In this document: one piece after another, positions 42,662 through 51,863 of the stretch
Layout of the letters: each line of letters begins with the position of its first letter
How positions within the stretch are numbered: position 1 is the first letter of the stretch
DNA from: an uncultured Dehalococcoidia bacterium
GTDB lineage: Bacteria; Chloroflexota; Dehalococcoidia; Lucifugimonadales; UBA3495
Reading direction: 5' to 3'
DNA: 64,000 nucleotides
Assembly (NCBI GenBank): GCA_958296225.1
Contig: OY282456.1
Coordinates: 2,046,001-2,110,000 of the forward strand
The notes under the pieces: model-generated
Told to the model about the DNA's origin: nothing
The model's input: the letters and a program-made list of their open reading frames with translations, nothing else
The model's database searches: none
Program-made: the position numbers and the translations under genes

Positions 42662-42957
42662 ATTATTTCACCTCTTTGCAACCGGCGTGTGACAAAAGCG
42701 GTGACTATCCAGTCCCGGCCAGGATGATTTACCACCGCAACAAGGACGTACTTGTCCAAGTCATCATACCATCGGTAGAACACGATTGTGTCGGCATCGG
42801 GCGCTTTGCGCAATATCCTGTCCGGGTCGGCCAGTGCGCCGGCGATGTAATACAGCCGCTCCGTGAGAAAGTCGGAGTGTTTCTCACGGATGTGCTGCTC
42901 CCGCTCCTCGTTGAGTTCTACCATTCCGCCCAAATAAGGGCAGGGAAAGAATTCCAC
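42646..42957 (-). CDS. Putative BECR-fold (PBECR-like) nuclease toxin
   Basis: A 103-residue protein starting at GTG 42957, chosen because AGGAGG lies 7 bases upstream. The core EREQHIREKHSDFLTERLYY, DPDRILRKAPDADTIVFYRW and HPGRDWIVTAFVTRRL resembles phage-derived RelE/colicin-D-like (PBECR) RNases: a His, a D/E-P-x-I strand and a V-T-A-(F/Y) strand. The position directly before a DUF2283 gene suggests a toxin-antitoxin pair. Activity is inferred. Confidence 0.55.
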   Translation of the reverse strand: MEFFPCPYLGGMVELNEEREQHIREKHSDFLTERLYYIAGALADPDRILRKAPDADTIVFYRWYDDLDKYVLVAVVNHPGRDWIVTAFVTRRLQRGEIIWRRH

Positions 42958-42986
42958 GCTTTGCCCTCCTGGATGCTGCCATTCTA

Positions 42987-44225
42987 TCAGGCCGGCAGTA
43001 TCGGCGGCGCTTCCTCCGGGAGGGTTGCTTCTTGCAGGGAGAGGCGGCTGCCGTCGGTGAACCAGGGGTGGCGGGGGTTGCGGGAGGGCAGCAGTACCGT
43101 TGCCATTCCGGGCGCCGTTACTTCGCCTCGCTGGTTCTCGGCCCAGATGTCCACGTCCACCAGGGCGCTGCCGTTGTGGATGTACTTGCGGGCCACGCGG
43201 CCTTTGCAAAACTGTGTGTCGCCGTACACGTTGAAACGGCGGGTTTCCACGCGCAGCCGTTTGAGAAAGGCGTCATCGCCCATCCAGTTGGTCATCAGGG
43301 TGCCCAGCCAGGACACGCGCTGCGGGCCGTAGTCGTAGGCGCCGGGGACGCCCACGGCCTCGGCTACGGAATCGCGCAGGTGGCCGATGCCGGTGTACTC
43401 CAGGCCGCCGCCGGACTCCGGGTTGCGGAAAAAGTGGTTGGGATGGCGCATCGCCTCGCGCAATAGCACCCCGTGCGCGCTGGAGCGTCCGGTGCCGACC
43501 AGAAAGGCGCTGACGTCCTGCAACGACAGCGGGCCGCGCACGACGGTGGGCAGTTCCTCGCCAATTTCGGTGTCCTCCCAATAGCGGGGCTGGCCGCCGC
43601 GGGCGGTTTCGCGCAGCACCTGCTCGTCAATAGCGGCCAGCTCGTCCGCGGTGTACTCGTGGCGCTTGGGCACGTCGGCGTACTTGCCCCGCTCGCGGGA
43701 GGCGCGGCGCTGGTGGCGGGTACACCAGCCCACCACGCGGGCCACCACCTCATCGCGCTGGTTAGAGTAGGTGGTTTCCACGTACTGGATGACCAGCCGG
43801 CCGGAGTAGGCGCTCTGCTTTTCCTGCACGTCCAGCACCCGCTCCACGCAGTTGACGGCATCGCCGGGCCGCAGCACGCGGAAAAACTCCCAGTCGTTGC
43901 CGGCAAAAAAGCCGTGGACGCCGGGCAGCCCCCAGCGGGTGCGCCCCGACCAGTGGCGCATATAGGGCGCGCAGGGGTGGCCGACGACGCTGCCGTACTT
44001 GGAATAAGCGGCGTACTCCTGGTCGCGAAACAGCGGGTTGGCGTCGCCAATGCCGTTCACAAAGTTGAGCATAGTATCCAGGTTAGCCTGCCGCACGTAC
44101 TGCTCGGTGCGCATCCGCACGCCAATCATAGCGCGCGCGGCAGCCAGCGCCTCATCAGAAATGCCGCCCTCCACTTCGGGCAGCGTTTCGGCAACCTGCT
44201 GGCGGGCATCCTGCTGTTCGGTCAT
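42987..44225 (-). CDS. MaoC/FAS1-type dehydratase-domain protein
   Basis: A 412-residue two-domain hot-dog-fold protein of the MaoC/N-terminal dehydratase type, used to hydrate or dehydrate acyl-CoA thioesters. The N-terminal half has DANPLFRDQEYAAYSKYGSVVGHP, similar to the DANPIHxD hydratase motif, and VLRPGDAVNCVERVLDV. The C-terminal half repeats the hot-dog elements (VRGPLSLQDVSAFLVGTG, KYIHNGSALVDVDIWAENQ). Such proteins co-occur with CaiB-type CoA-transferases. The start is ATG 44225. Confidence 0.85.
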   Translation of the reverse strand: MTEQQDARQQVAETLPEVEGGISDEALAAARAMIGVRMRTEQYVRQANLDTMLNFVNGIGDANPLFRDQEYAAYSKYGSVVGHPCAPYMRHWSGRTRWGLPGVHGFFAGNDWEFFRVLRPGDAVNCVERVLDVQEKQSAYSGRLVIQYVETTYSNQRDEVVARVVGWCTRHQRRASRERGKYADVPKRHEYTADELAAIDEQVLRETARGGQPRYWEDTEIGEELPTVVRGPLSLQDVSAFLVGTGRSSAHGVLLREAMRHPNHFFRNPESGGGLEYTGIGHLRDSVAEAVGVPGAYDYGPQRVSWLGTLMTNWMGDDAFLKRLRVETRRFNVYGDTQFCKGRVARKYIHNGSALVDVDIWAENQRGEVTAPGMATVLLPSRNPRHPWFTDGSRLSLQEATLPEEAPPILPA

Positions 44226-44455
44226 ACTGGTTGTCCTCGTAAAATGGGCGTGGGCCGGGACGATTTACGGGCATAAGTATAACCGGAACGGCGGCGGTAT
44301 GGCGGCACGCCTTGCCGCTTTTGCAGCCACCACTTTATAGTCAAGTTTGCAACCGGATTTGCGAGGCGCCGCTGTGGTTAAACGCTATCCGCTGTGCTAT
44401 AGTGGCGCCAGCCGTCTGGCGATACCGTCCCTTTCGGCAAGCTAGGAGCGAAATA

Positions 44456-45052
44456 ATGGTAACACTGGAGCAGATGACCGCGGCTTTTACCGCTGGCCCA
44501 TCGGCAGATTGGATACAACTCGGAGAGGCTTTCACTCGTTGGCAGGATGGCGGCTTGTCTGCTACTGCGACGGGATATTCTGCCGGCGGCTGGTCGGTGG
44601 ATGTTCTGTTGTCATTGGATAGCGCAGGATGGGAGCGTGTGTTCATTGACCGGCAGTTCTCCCTTGAGTATATCCATCGTCTGCATGACTTGGTGTCCAT
44701 GTGGCTTACCGACGACGATTACCGTCGCTTGCGCCATTTGGTGTCCGCTGGACTAAATTCGCAGGACATAGCGGGCTTGCTGTCAGGCTGGCTGTCCGGT
44801 AATGACGTGCAACGGCTGGGGCATTTGGCGGTGGGCATGGGATTTTTTGAGGATAAGCGATACCCGGTATGCTATGCGGCGTACAGCGCGAAACGGGCGG
44901 CGCAGGCCGCTTGGGAACGGGTTTATGGCGAACCGGGTTTCAGCGATGCCGAAATAACCGCTATGCTCGACTCCGCCGCCGCTGATGCTGACGATGACGT
45001 GGCGCTGGCGGCTACGGGGCTTGATGATGACATTGCCCTATGGCCGGCGTAG
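44456..45052 (+). CDS. Hypothetical protein, likely partner of the tandem MazF-like protein
   Basis: A 198-residue acidic protein starting at ATG 44456 (AGGAG at 7 bases). It is mostly helical (FSLEYIHRLHDLVSMWLTDD) with an acidic tail (DADDDVALAATGLDDDIALWPA). The end overlaps the start of the next gene by 13 bases. In a toxin-antitoxin pair the antitoxin usually comes first, is acidic and overlaps the toxin, so the arrangement fits. The size is twice that of usual MazE-type antitoxins and no DNA-binding domain is visible. Function is unproven. Confidence 0.65.
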   Translation: MVTLEQMTAAFTAGPSADWIQLGEAFTRWQDGGLSATATGYSAGGWSVDVLLSLDSAGWERVFIDRQFSLEYIHRLHDLVSMWLTDDDYRRLRHLVSAGLNSQDIAGLLSGWLSGNDVQRLGHLAVGMGFFEDKRYPVCYAAYSAKRAAQAAWERVYGEPGFSDAEITAMLDSAAADADDDVALAATGLDDDIALWPA

Positions 45053-45690
45053 CGCGCGGCGAAATCCGCCAGGTTGGGCCGTGGCCCTATACTGGTAATG
45101 AGGCCAGCGGTGGCCGGCCGGCGCTGGTGGTTAGTCCCGATGTCTTCAATTCCCGCGGCAATGCCATAGTGGTTCCCTTGACCACTCCGCGGCCTAACCA
45201 TACGCACTGGTGGGAACCCTATATCAGCGCCACTGATTCCCGTGCGTTGGCGCCGAATGTCAGGACGGTTCCCGTTGCGTCACTAGCCAGGCATCCGCGC
45301 GGCATTGCCAGCCGGGACGATTTGCACGCTGTCAGCAATGTCCTCCGACGATTGATTGACGGCGGCGAGCCAGCGTTGTCGGACATCTGCCATCGCGGTG
45401 ACGTCTGGCAGATTGCTTACCCTAATCAGGGTGAGCGTATGGATGTTCTGGTATTGCATTATAACGAGAGCAACGGTATGGCGATGACTATGGTTGTTAC
45501 GGACCGGCCGCGTAACCCCAGCGCCATTATCCTGCCGGTAGTTTCATGCCCGGCCCTGTCCGGGCGGTCAGTCCTGGCCAGTCAAGTCAGGTCTTTGTCC
45601 GTTGGCCGCCGTTTCCAAAAGCGTTTGGGGCGCTTGTCGGCAACGGAAGTTGACGCTGCGGCCGGCGCATTTATGAAACTGATGCCGTGA
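45040..45690 (+). CDS. Tandem PemK/MazF-like protein
   Basis: A 216-residue protein made of two MazF/PemK-like domains. The first (residues 6-105) has RGEIRQVGP, GGRPALVVSPDVFNSRGNAIVVPLTTP and a second strand RTVPVASLARHPRG, all typical of MazF RNases; the second (115-216) starts again with RGDVWQIAYPNQGERMDVLVLHYN and has IILPVVSCPALSG and QVRSLSVGRRFQKRLGRL. Single MazF toxins are about 110 residues and act as dimers; here one chain could make a pseudo-dimer. The second domain lacks the usual RP-x-LVVS core. RNA cleavage is inferred. Confidence 0.75.
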   Translation: MAGVARGEIRQVGPWPYTGNEASGGRPALVVSPDVFNSRGNAIVVPLTTPRPNHTHWWEPYISATDSRALAPNVRTVPVASLARHPRGIASRDDLHAVSNVLRRLIDGGEPALSDICHRGDVWQIAYPNQGERMDVLVLHYNESNGMAMTMVVTDRPRNPSAIILPVVSCPALSGRSVLASQVRSLSVGRRFQKRLGRLSATEVDAAAGAFMKLMP

Positions 45691-45747
45691 TTGGCCGCAT
45701 TGCATTGCTGCCACTTCTGCCGGCAGCTGCCACCCCGCAAACCCCGG

Positions 45748-45885
45748 CTAATTACCACCAACTTTGAATTGTACCTTGCCGTCACGGCGCAAGACGAAAA
45801 CGCCGCCTTGAATTTCCGTGCGTTTATGCTCAGCGGTGATAGCTGCTGACGGCAGCGGGTTTGTGCTGCCAGCAGAGGCACTGAT
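45748..45885 (-). pseudogene. Possible 3' gene remnant
   Basis: A frame without a start codon reads ITAEHKRTEIQGGVFVLRRD and GKVQFKVGGN before TAG. The composition is protein-like, but no intact copy is present. A chance frame is equally possible. Confidence 0.2.
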
Positions 45886-45935
45886 AGAGTGTGCCCTACT
45901 CTGACCTGACCCGCGACTTCAAGAACCCCCCAACG

Positions 45936-48869
45936 ATGACTCCCCACCAGATAGAAAGCACCACCAACGTCGCGCTGGCGGCCCTGCTGCGTCCGATGCT
46001 GCCCGGCTGCGATGTGCGCGCCGAGCAGACCCGGACTATCGTAGGGCATCCGGGGCAGCATCCCGACATCCTCATTACCGCCGCCGGGCGTTCTCCCGTA
46101 GTGATTGAGGCCGAGTACGAACCCAACGCCAACCCGGAAGCGGACGCCCGCCAGCGGCTGGGAATCAGCATCGTCGGCGAAACCCGCCCCGTGGAAGCCG
46201 TCATCGCTCTGCGCTATCCCGAAAGTATCGGGATGGCTGACCACACGTCGGCTGCGCTGGCCGGCGCCCGGGTGTCCTACTGCGCACTCTACGAAAACGG
46301 CAGCCGCTTCCCGGAATCGGGGTGGCTGGAGGGCAGCCCTGGCGACCTGGCCGACCTCATCCGGCTGATATCCGTTCCTCAAAAGGCGGTGGAGGATGCG
46401 GCGACGGCGCTGGAGCAGGGCATCGAACGGGCGGCGTCCATTCTCAACAGGATGGCGGAACTGCGACCCAACATCACGCCGGCTATCGCGCGCCTGCTCG
46501 GTATGGCCGACGTGCCGCAGACGCGGCGCATGGCCGGCGCTATCATCGCCAACGCGCTGGTATTTCACCAGCGCATCGCCGGAATGTATCCGGACGTGAA
46601 ACCCCTCAACCTGGTCTGCGGCCCGTCCATTCCCAACCCCCAGGCCGAAACCCTGGCCGCCTGGGACGCCATCCTCCAAGTCAACTACTGGGCGATTTTC
46701 GCCATCGCCAAAGATATACTGGAGCAGTTGCCGTCCGGGGACGCAACTCTGATACTTGCTCAACTGCGGGATACCGCGCAGCAGATTGACGCCGCCGGCG
46801 TGAACAACGCCCATGACTTGACCGGGCGCATTTTCCAGCGGCTAATCGCCGACCGCAAGTATCTGGCTACTTTCTACACGCTGCCGGCGTCGGCGGCGCT
46901 GCTGGCCCAACTGGCGGTAAGCAAGCTGGACGCCGGCTTGCGCCGGAGCGACGCGCAAAACGGTTTTGACTGGCGCGATGCCGACGCCATCGGGCAGCTG
47001 CGTATCGGCGACTTTGCCTGCGGCACCGGGGCGCTGCTGTCGGCGGTGTACGAGCAAATCGCGGCGCGGCACGCCCAGGCCGGCGGCAACCCCGCCCAAC
47101 TGCACACGGCGATGATGGAGGAGGTAATGTACGGCTGCGACGTAATGCCCTCCGCCGTTCATATTACCGGATCCACTTTGTCCGGTATCGCGCCGGCCGA
47201 ACTGTTTGACAACTCCCGGCTCTATACTCTGGCCTACGGACGGCGGGGAGACGGTGACGTTCGCATCGGGTCGCTGGAGCTGTTGCAGTCGTCCGCGGCG
47301 CTGACGCTGTTCAACACCAGCGACCCGGCCCTGCGGACGGGCAGCGTGGGCGAGGAAACGGCGGCGCAAATCATCGCCGACATTCCCGACGGCGGGTTTG
47401 ACCTGGTGATAATGAACCCGCCCTTTACCAGCAACACCAAGCACCGGGATTCGGACGGCAACATCCAAAACGCGGCCTTTGCGGCCTTCGGGGCGCAAGT
47501 CAGCGACCAGGATGATATGGCGGCGCGGCTGACGCGGCTGGCGCGGGATTCCTGCTATCACGGTCATTCCGGGCTGGGTTCGGCCTTTGCGGCAATTGCC
47601 GACAAGAAAATCCGCCCCGGCGGAGTCGTCGCTCTGCTTATCCTCTTTACCGCCGTCAACGGGTCGTCGTGGGCCAAATTCCGGCGGATGATGGCTGAGA
47701 AATATACGGATATTACCATCGTCAGCATTGCCGCCAATGGCACCGATATGTCGTTTTCGTCAGACACCGGAGTTGCGGAGTGTTTGGTTATCGGTCGCCG
47801 GCTGGTCAAGGGCGAAAAGCCCACCGGACGGGCGCAGTTCATCTCGCTGCGGCGCCGTCCGCGCGGTTTTGCCGAATCGCGGGAAGTTGCCCGGTTTATC
47901 GTTGAGAACGACAACCAACGCCGTCTGGAGGACGGGCCTTATGGCGGCATAACGATACACTGCGGCGATGGGGTTGATCCGTATGGCGAAATACTGGACG
48001 GGCCATTGGAAGGCCATGAGGACGGGTGGGGATTAGGACGCCTACAGGACGCCGAAGTTGCACAGGTTGCCCATGCTTTGTCCAGTGGGCGTTTGTGGCT
48101 GCCCGCACAGTTGCAGGCGCAAGATTTGCCCATGGCGCCGCTAAACCGGGTTGGGCAGCGTGGGTTGGATTCACAACTGATTATCAGCACGACGCACCGG
48201 GGGCCGTTCACCAGGGAGGCCCCCAGCCCTACCGCTACTTATCCGGCTTTGTGGAATCACAACGCGGGGCGGGAAACCCGTATGGTCTGCGCCCCGGACT
48301 GGTCATTGCGGGTTCGGCGCGGTATGGAAGAGCGGGCGGCGGAGGTCTGGGCCACCGCCAGCCGCTGCCACCTGAACCGCGAATTCACCTTCGGCTCACA
48401 AGCCCTTGCCGTTGCTTTTACGGAGTTCGAATCCATTGGCGGCAGTGTGTGGCCCAACATCATCTTTGACAACCAGCGTTTTGATTACGCTTTTAGCGTA
48501 TGGGGCAACAGCACTTTGGGGCTGTTGTGCTACTGGTGGCACGCTAACCGTCAGCAATCCAGCAAAGCCCGAACCACGCCTCGCAAATCCCGAACCCTGC
48601 CGATACTGGACTTGCGCGCCCTTACCGACGAGCAGTTGGCAACGGCGCAGGCCATCTTTGACGAGTTCCGCGATAAAGAGTTGCAGCCGGCCTATCTGGC
48701 CGACGCTGACGCCAACCGGGCCCTCCTCGACCGCCGTGTAATCTGCGACTTGCTGGGCTTTGACGATGCCACCTATCGCGCCGTCCGCCGCCTGGCCGCC
48801 AAGTGGTGCGCCGAACCCAGCGTCCACGGCGGCAAAAGACGCCCGGCTTCGGCCCGGTTTGTAGAATAA
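45936..48869 (+). CDS. Large nuclease-methyltransferase (type IIG-like), paralogue of the 37073 gene
   Basis: A 977-residue protein. HPDILITAAGRSPVVIEAEYE (residues 42-61) is a PD-x-ExE nuclease-like segment; ACGTGALL near 360 is motif I and NPPFTSN near 493 motif IV of a gamma-class adenine methyltransferase. Central blocks (DLTGRIFQRLIADRKYLATFYT versus DLAGRIFNGLIAERKLLAAFYT) and the ending AEPSVHGGK match the minus-strand paralogue at 37073, but the central and recognition regions differ, so the target should differ. The start could be the ATG at 45936 or the GTG at 45891; neither has a good ribosome site. It is transcribed divergently from its paralogue. Confidence 0.8.
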   Translation: MTPHQIESTTNVALAALLRPMLPGCDVRAEQTRTIVGHPGQHPDILITAAGRSPVVIEAEYEPNANPEADARQRLGISIVGETRPVEAVIALRYPESIGMADHTSAALAGARVSYCALYENGSRFPESGWLEGSPGDLADLIRLISVPQKAVEDAATALEQGIERAASILNRMAELRPNITPAIARLLGMADVPQTRRMAGAIIANALVFHQRIAGMYPDVKPLNLVCGPSIPNPQAETLAAWDAILQVNYWAIFAIAKDILEQLPSGDATLILAQLRDTAQQIDAAGVNNAHDLTGRIFQRLIADRKYLATFYTLPASAALLAQLAVSKLDAGLRRSDAQNGFDWRDADAIGQLRIGDFACGTGALLSAVYEQIAARHAQAGGNPAQLHTAMMEEVMYGCDVMPSAVHITGSTLSGIAPAELFDNSRLYTLAYGRRGDGDVRIGSLELLQSSAALTLFNTSDPALRTGSVGEETAAQIIADIPDGGFDLVIMNPPFTSNTKHRDSDGNIQNAAFAAFGAQVSDQDDMAARLTRLARDSCYHGHSGLGSAFAAIADKKIRPGGVVALLILFTAVNGSSWAKFRRMMAEKYTDITIVSIAANGTDMSFSSDTGVAECLVIGRRLVKGEKPTGRAQFISLRRRPRGFAESREVARFIVENDNQRRLEDGPYGGITIHCGDGVDPYGEILDGPLEGHEDGWGLGRLQDAEVAQVAHALSSGRLWLPAQLQAQDLPMAPLNRVGQRGLDSQLIISTTHRGPFTREAPSPTATYPALWNHNAGRETRMVCAPDWSLRVRRGMEERAAEVWATASRCHLNREFTFGSQALAVAFTEFESIGGSVWPNIIFDNQRFDYAFSVWGNSTLGLLCYWWHANRQQSSKARTTPRKSRTLPILDLRALTDEQLATAQAIFDEFRDKELQPAYLADADANRALLDRRVICDLLGFDDATYRAVRRLAAKWCAEPSVHGGKRRPASARFVE

Positions 48870-48901
48870 CGGAACTCCGCCACAATCCGGCGGCGGTACG
48901 T

Positions 48902-49912
48902 TCAGGATGCGTCGCTCTCCTGCTCCATCTCCATCATATAGCGCAGCGCGGCATAGACCAGCAGGCTCACCGCCAGCCCGGCCAGCGCCGCCAGCTGCGC
49001 GTCCAGGAAGGCGAACACCTGCGTCACAAAGATATTCACCAGCATGGCCCGCGCGAACCAGCGGTAGGCCGCCAGCCGGGAGCGGCGGAACCGCCAGATG
49101 CCCCAGGCCACCAGCAGCGCGCCCACCAGCGACGACGCCAGCTGCGCCCACGCATTGAACGCCAGCTGCGCCGCGCTGCCGGCTGTAGCCAGATAAGTTA
49201 CCATTCCAATCTGCGCCAGCACGAACAGGGTAAAGGACGCCAGCAGGCCGGCGCGAAACCGGCGATGCCGCGCCACCCGCCCGTAGGCCCGCGCCAGCCG
49301 GTCGCGGATGTTGAAGTAGAACCCCATCCCCGCCGCATTGCCGTCGTCCATAGCGCCGACGTATGACCTCAGCAGCGGCACAACGGGGTTGGCGGCGTCG
49401 GCGCAGGACAGCAGGCGCAGGATTTCCTGACGGGTTGCGGCGTCGGGCCGGCCCGAGGCGGCGGGGGCCAGCAGGGTCAGCGCGTTGGACAGGGCGGCGG
49501 CCGGCGGCAGGTCGGCGCGGGCGCGGAGGGCGCGCATGGCCAGAAAGATGACGATAAAGATAATGTAGATTAGTCCGATAGTAGGCTGGTAGAAATAGTC
49601 GTTGTCGGATGTAATAAACTTGCCCAGCTCGTCAATAAAGGTTCCAAAGCCGACGCCGGCGAGGATGGCGGCCAAGCGCTGCATCGTCCGCCCCAGGGTG
49701 GCAAAGAGCAGCAGCAGGGCGATGAGCATAAACAGGCCGCCCCACAGCATATGCGCGATGTGCAGCCCGTTGCCGCCGATTTGCGGATACCCGGTCAGCG
49801 CCAGAAACCAGCGTATCGCCAGCACCGAGGCCACCGATGCCACCAGAAACAGCTCCACCAACTCCGGGGCGTTGGCGTTGCGGATGGGGGCGAATCTACG
49901 GAGGTTGAGCAT
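48902..49912 (-). CDS. Multi-pass membrane protein of unknown function
   Basis: A 336-residue integral membrane protein. Hydrophobic segments occur near residues 18-38, 50-78, 85-120 (with FGTFIDELGKFITSDNDYFY, a conserved-looking loop) and again in the C-terminal half (FTLFVLAQIGMVTYLATAG, SLVGALLVAWGIWRF, LAALAGLAVSLLVYAAL). The start at 49912 (MLNLRRF) is chosen over the longer frame at 49954. The 3' end lies just beyond the large methyltransferase gene on the other strand. No transporter family is recognised. Confidence 0.65.
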   Translation of the reverse strand: MLNLRRFAPIRNANAPELVELFLVASVASVLAIRWFLALTGYPQIGGNGLHIAHMLWGGLFMLIALLLLFATLGRTMQRLAAILAGVGFGTFIDELGKFITSDNDYFYQPTIGLIYIIFIVIFLAMRALRARADLPPAAALSNALTLLAPAASGRPDAATRQEILRLLSCADAANPVVPLLRSYVGAMDDGNAAGMGFYFNIRDRLARAYGRVARHRRFRAGLLASFTLFVLAQIGMVTYLATAGSAAQLAFNAWAQLASSLVGALLVAWGIWRFRRSRLAAYRWFARAMLVNIFVTQVFAFLDAQLAALAGLAVSLLVYAALRYMMEMEQESDAS

Positions 49913-49937
49913 AGTTGCCGTCCACTGTCCGCTATCG

Positions 49938-50267
49938 TTAGACGAATACATCAACCAGGAATAGCCAAGCCAGACTTATCATTTCAACTGCCAATAGCAA
50001 CATCGGGCCATAAACCAACTCCGAGCCGGTAACCGCATCTTCGCGCAGCAAAATTTTTCCGGTTGTCCACAGTACGGCAAAGTAATAAAGCAGCGCCGAA
50101 AAGGTTCCAATCGTTTGTGCCATCAAAGCAAAGCCGGTCTCCGGGTTTCCTTGGGTCGGGATTTGCCAATCCCAGTCGAAGCTGAAAAGTCCGAAACCAA
50201 TTGCCGCAGTCGCGATTGCCAAAATCGCCAGCGCCTGGTTTTGCCGGTCGGACAACTTCGGGCTCAT
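49938..50267 (-). CDS. Small three-helix membrane protein
   Basis: A 109-residue membrane protein: ALAILAIATAAIGFGLFSFDW, GFALMAQTIGTFSALLYYFAV and LVYGPMLLLAVEMISLAWLFL are likely helices. The ATG at 50267 overlaps the stop of the gene upstream (ATGA), and the ribosome site is within that gene. No family is recognised. Confidence 0.6.
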   Translation of the reverse strand: MSPKLSDRQNQALAILAIATAAIGFGLFSFDWDWQIPTQGNPETGFALMAQTIGTFSALLYYFAVLWTTGKILLREDAVTGSELVYGPMLLLAVEMISLAWLFLVDVFV

Positions 50268-50524
50268 CAGATTTCGCTCCCGTCTTGCTGTTTCCGGTCC
50301 AGACGCCAACTGTGTATCAGTCCCCAGATGCCGAAAATCAGCATACCTACGCTGATGCCCAGCGCTGGGCCTAATCCCCCAGGGAACGATTCCTCCGATA
50401 GCAGCCGCCGGATTCCCAGAGCCGTAGCCGACCCGCCGGCGATAAGGAGTGGAATGGAAAGCCGGAACAGGAAGCCGCTCTCCGTACTTTTGGGCCGCCG
50501 CTTGTGAAAGATCTTCAGCATCAT
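50267..50524 (-). CDS. Small two-helix membrane protein
   Basis: An 85-residue protein with two hydrophobic segments (FRLSIPLLIAGGSATALGI and LGPALGISVGMLIFGIWGLI) and a basic N-terminus (MMLKIFHKRRPKS). It is followed by another small membrane gene with a four-base overlap, so the pair forms a mini-operon between a larger membrane protein and a CoA-transferase. Function is unknown. Confidence 0.6.
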   Translation of the reverse strand: MMLKIFHKRRPKSTESGFLFRLSIPLLIAGGSATALGIRRLLSEESFPGGLGPALGISVGMLIFGIWGLIHSWRLDRKQQDGSEI

Positions 50525-50570
50525 TCCGCCCTCTCGCTTTGATGGCCGCTGCCAACGGAATCGCCAGCTC

Positions 50571-51848
50571 CTAATATACCACCCGCCGCTCGGCCAACTC
50601 GGCCAGCTCGGCCTCAGCCAGCCCCAGCGTGCCGCACAATACTTGCCGGTTGTGTTCGCCCAGCAGGGGGGCGTGGCGGCGCACTGCCGACGGGGTTTTG
50701 CTGAGGCCCCACATCAGGTTGAATATCGGCTCCGCGCCCAGGGCGGGATGGTCAATATCAGAGTACAAGCCGCGCTCCATAAAGTGCGGGTGAAAGAGGC
50801 GCTCCGCGGCGGACAGCACCGGGGCGGCGGCCACGCCGTGCCGCTGCAGCAGCGCGGTGAGGGCCGCTGCGTCGTGCTGTGCCGTCCATTGGGCCAGCAG
50901 GGCGTCCAGCTCCCGGCGGTGGCGCTGGCGGCGGTACTGGCTGCGAAAGCGGTTATCGCCGGCCCATTGGGGGTTGTCCATAGCATCGACCAAACCCTGC
51001 CACTCATCCGGCGACGCCACGGCAATGGACACCCAGCTATCCGCGCCGGCGCAGGGATAGTTGCCGTAGGGCGCCATCGTCGGGTCGTAGTTGCCGCGCG
51101 GCCGGAGGGAGCGGCCGGTGAGAGCGTGCTCCATCAGGCCGACGCCCTGGGTCACCACCGTGGCCCGCAGCATTGACACGTCAATGTACTGCCCCGCGCC
51201 CGTTTGATTGCGCCGGTACAGGGCGGACACGATGGCGAACACGGCGTGGAGCGCGCCGCAGATGTCGCCGAAGGCGTGCTTCAGGCCCAGCGGCCCGCCG
51301 CCCTCGTAGCCCATCGTGCTGTCCAGGCCGGACAGGGAGCCAATGGACGGCGCGTAGGCGCGCAAATCCCGCAGCGGGCCCTCCTGCCCGGTGGACGATA
51401 TTGACGCCATGATGATGTCGGGCTTGACGCTGCGGAGGGTTTCGTAGCCCAAACCCAGCCGTTCCATTACGCCCGGCGAAAAGTTCTCAATCACCACGTC
51501 GCAGCGGGCGGCCAGCCCTTTGGCCAGCGCCACCGCGTCGGGTTCGCCGATGTTGAGGGTAACGCTGAGCTTGCCCCGGTTCACGTTGTGGAACATGGGG
51601 TTCTGCTCCGGGTCGGGTTGGTCGCCGACGATGGGGCGGCCCAGGCGCATATAGTCCAGGCGCTGGCGGGTTTCAACCTTGATGACTTCGGCGCCCATAT
51701 CGGCCAGCGCCATGCCGGGGAGAGCGCCGGCCAGCACCCAGCCAAAGTCCAGTACCCGGCAGCCGGACAGGACGCCCTCGCTAACCGGGGCATTGCCGGC
51801 CGGAGCATTGGGGGAATTGCCGGCCGGAGCGTTGTCGGATGTACTCAT
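50571..51848 (-). CDS. Class III (CaiB/BaiF) CoA-transferase
   Basis: A 425-residue family III CoA-transferase. GCRVLDFGWVLAGALPGMALADMGAEVIKVET, IENFSPGVMERLGLGYETL and GGPLGLKHAFGDICGALHAV with its Asp are the family blocks. The N-terminus carries an odd Asn/Ala/Pro/Gly stretch (NAPAGNSPNAPAGNAP) made of an imperfect repeat and probably disordered. It is followed by a small membrane gene, then another CoA-transferase in the same direction. Confidence 0.9.
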   Translation of the reverse strand: MSTSDNAPAGNSPNAPAGNAPVSEGVLSGCRVLDFGWVLAGALPGMALADMGAEVIKVETRQRLDYMRLGRPIVGDQPDPEQNPMFHNVNRGKLSVTLNIGEPDAVALAKGLAARCDVVIENFSPGVMERLGLGYETLRSVKPDIIMASISSTGQEGPLRDLRAYAPSIGSLSGLDSTMGYEGGGPLGLKHAFGDICGALHAVFAIVSALYRRNQTGAGQYIDVSMLRATVVTQGVGLMEHALTGRSLRPRGNYDPTMAPYGNYPCAGADSWVSIAVASPDEWQGLVDAMDNPQWAGDNRFRSQYRRQRHRRELDALLAQWTAQHDAAALTALLQRHGVAAAPVLSAAERLFHPHFMERGLYSDIDHPALGAEPIFNLMWGLSKTPSAVRRHAPLLGEHNRQVLCGTLGLAEAELAELAERRVVY

Positions 51849-51863
51849 AATCTTGCGTCCAAA

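Noticed and set aside
45582..46814. 410-codon frame on the minus strand
   Set aside because: Antisense to the large nuclease-methyltransferase gene; only a short part beyond it (45748-45885, different frame) looks like a possible remnant.
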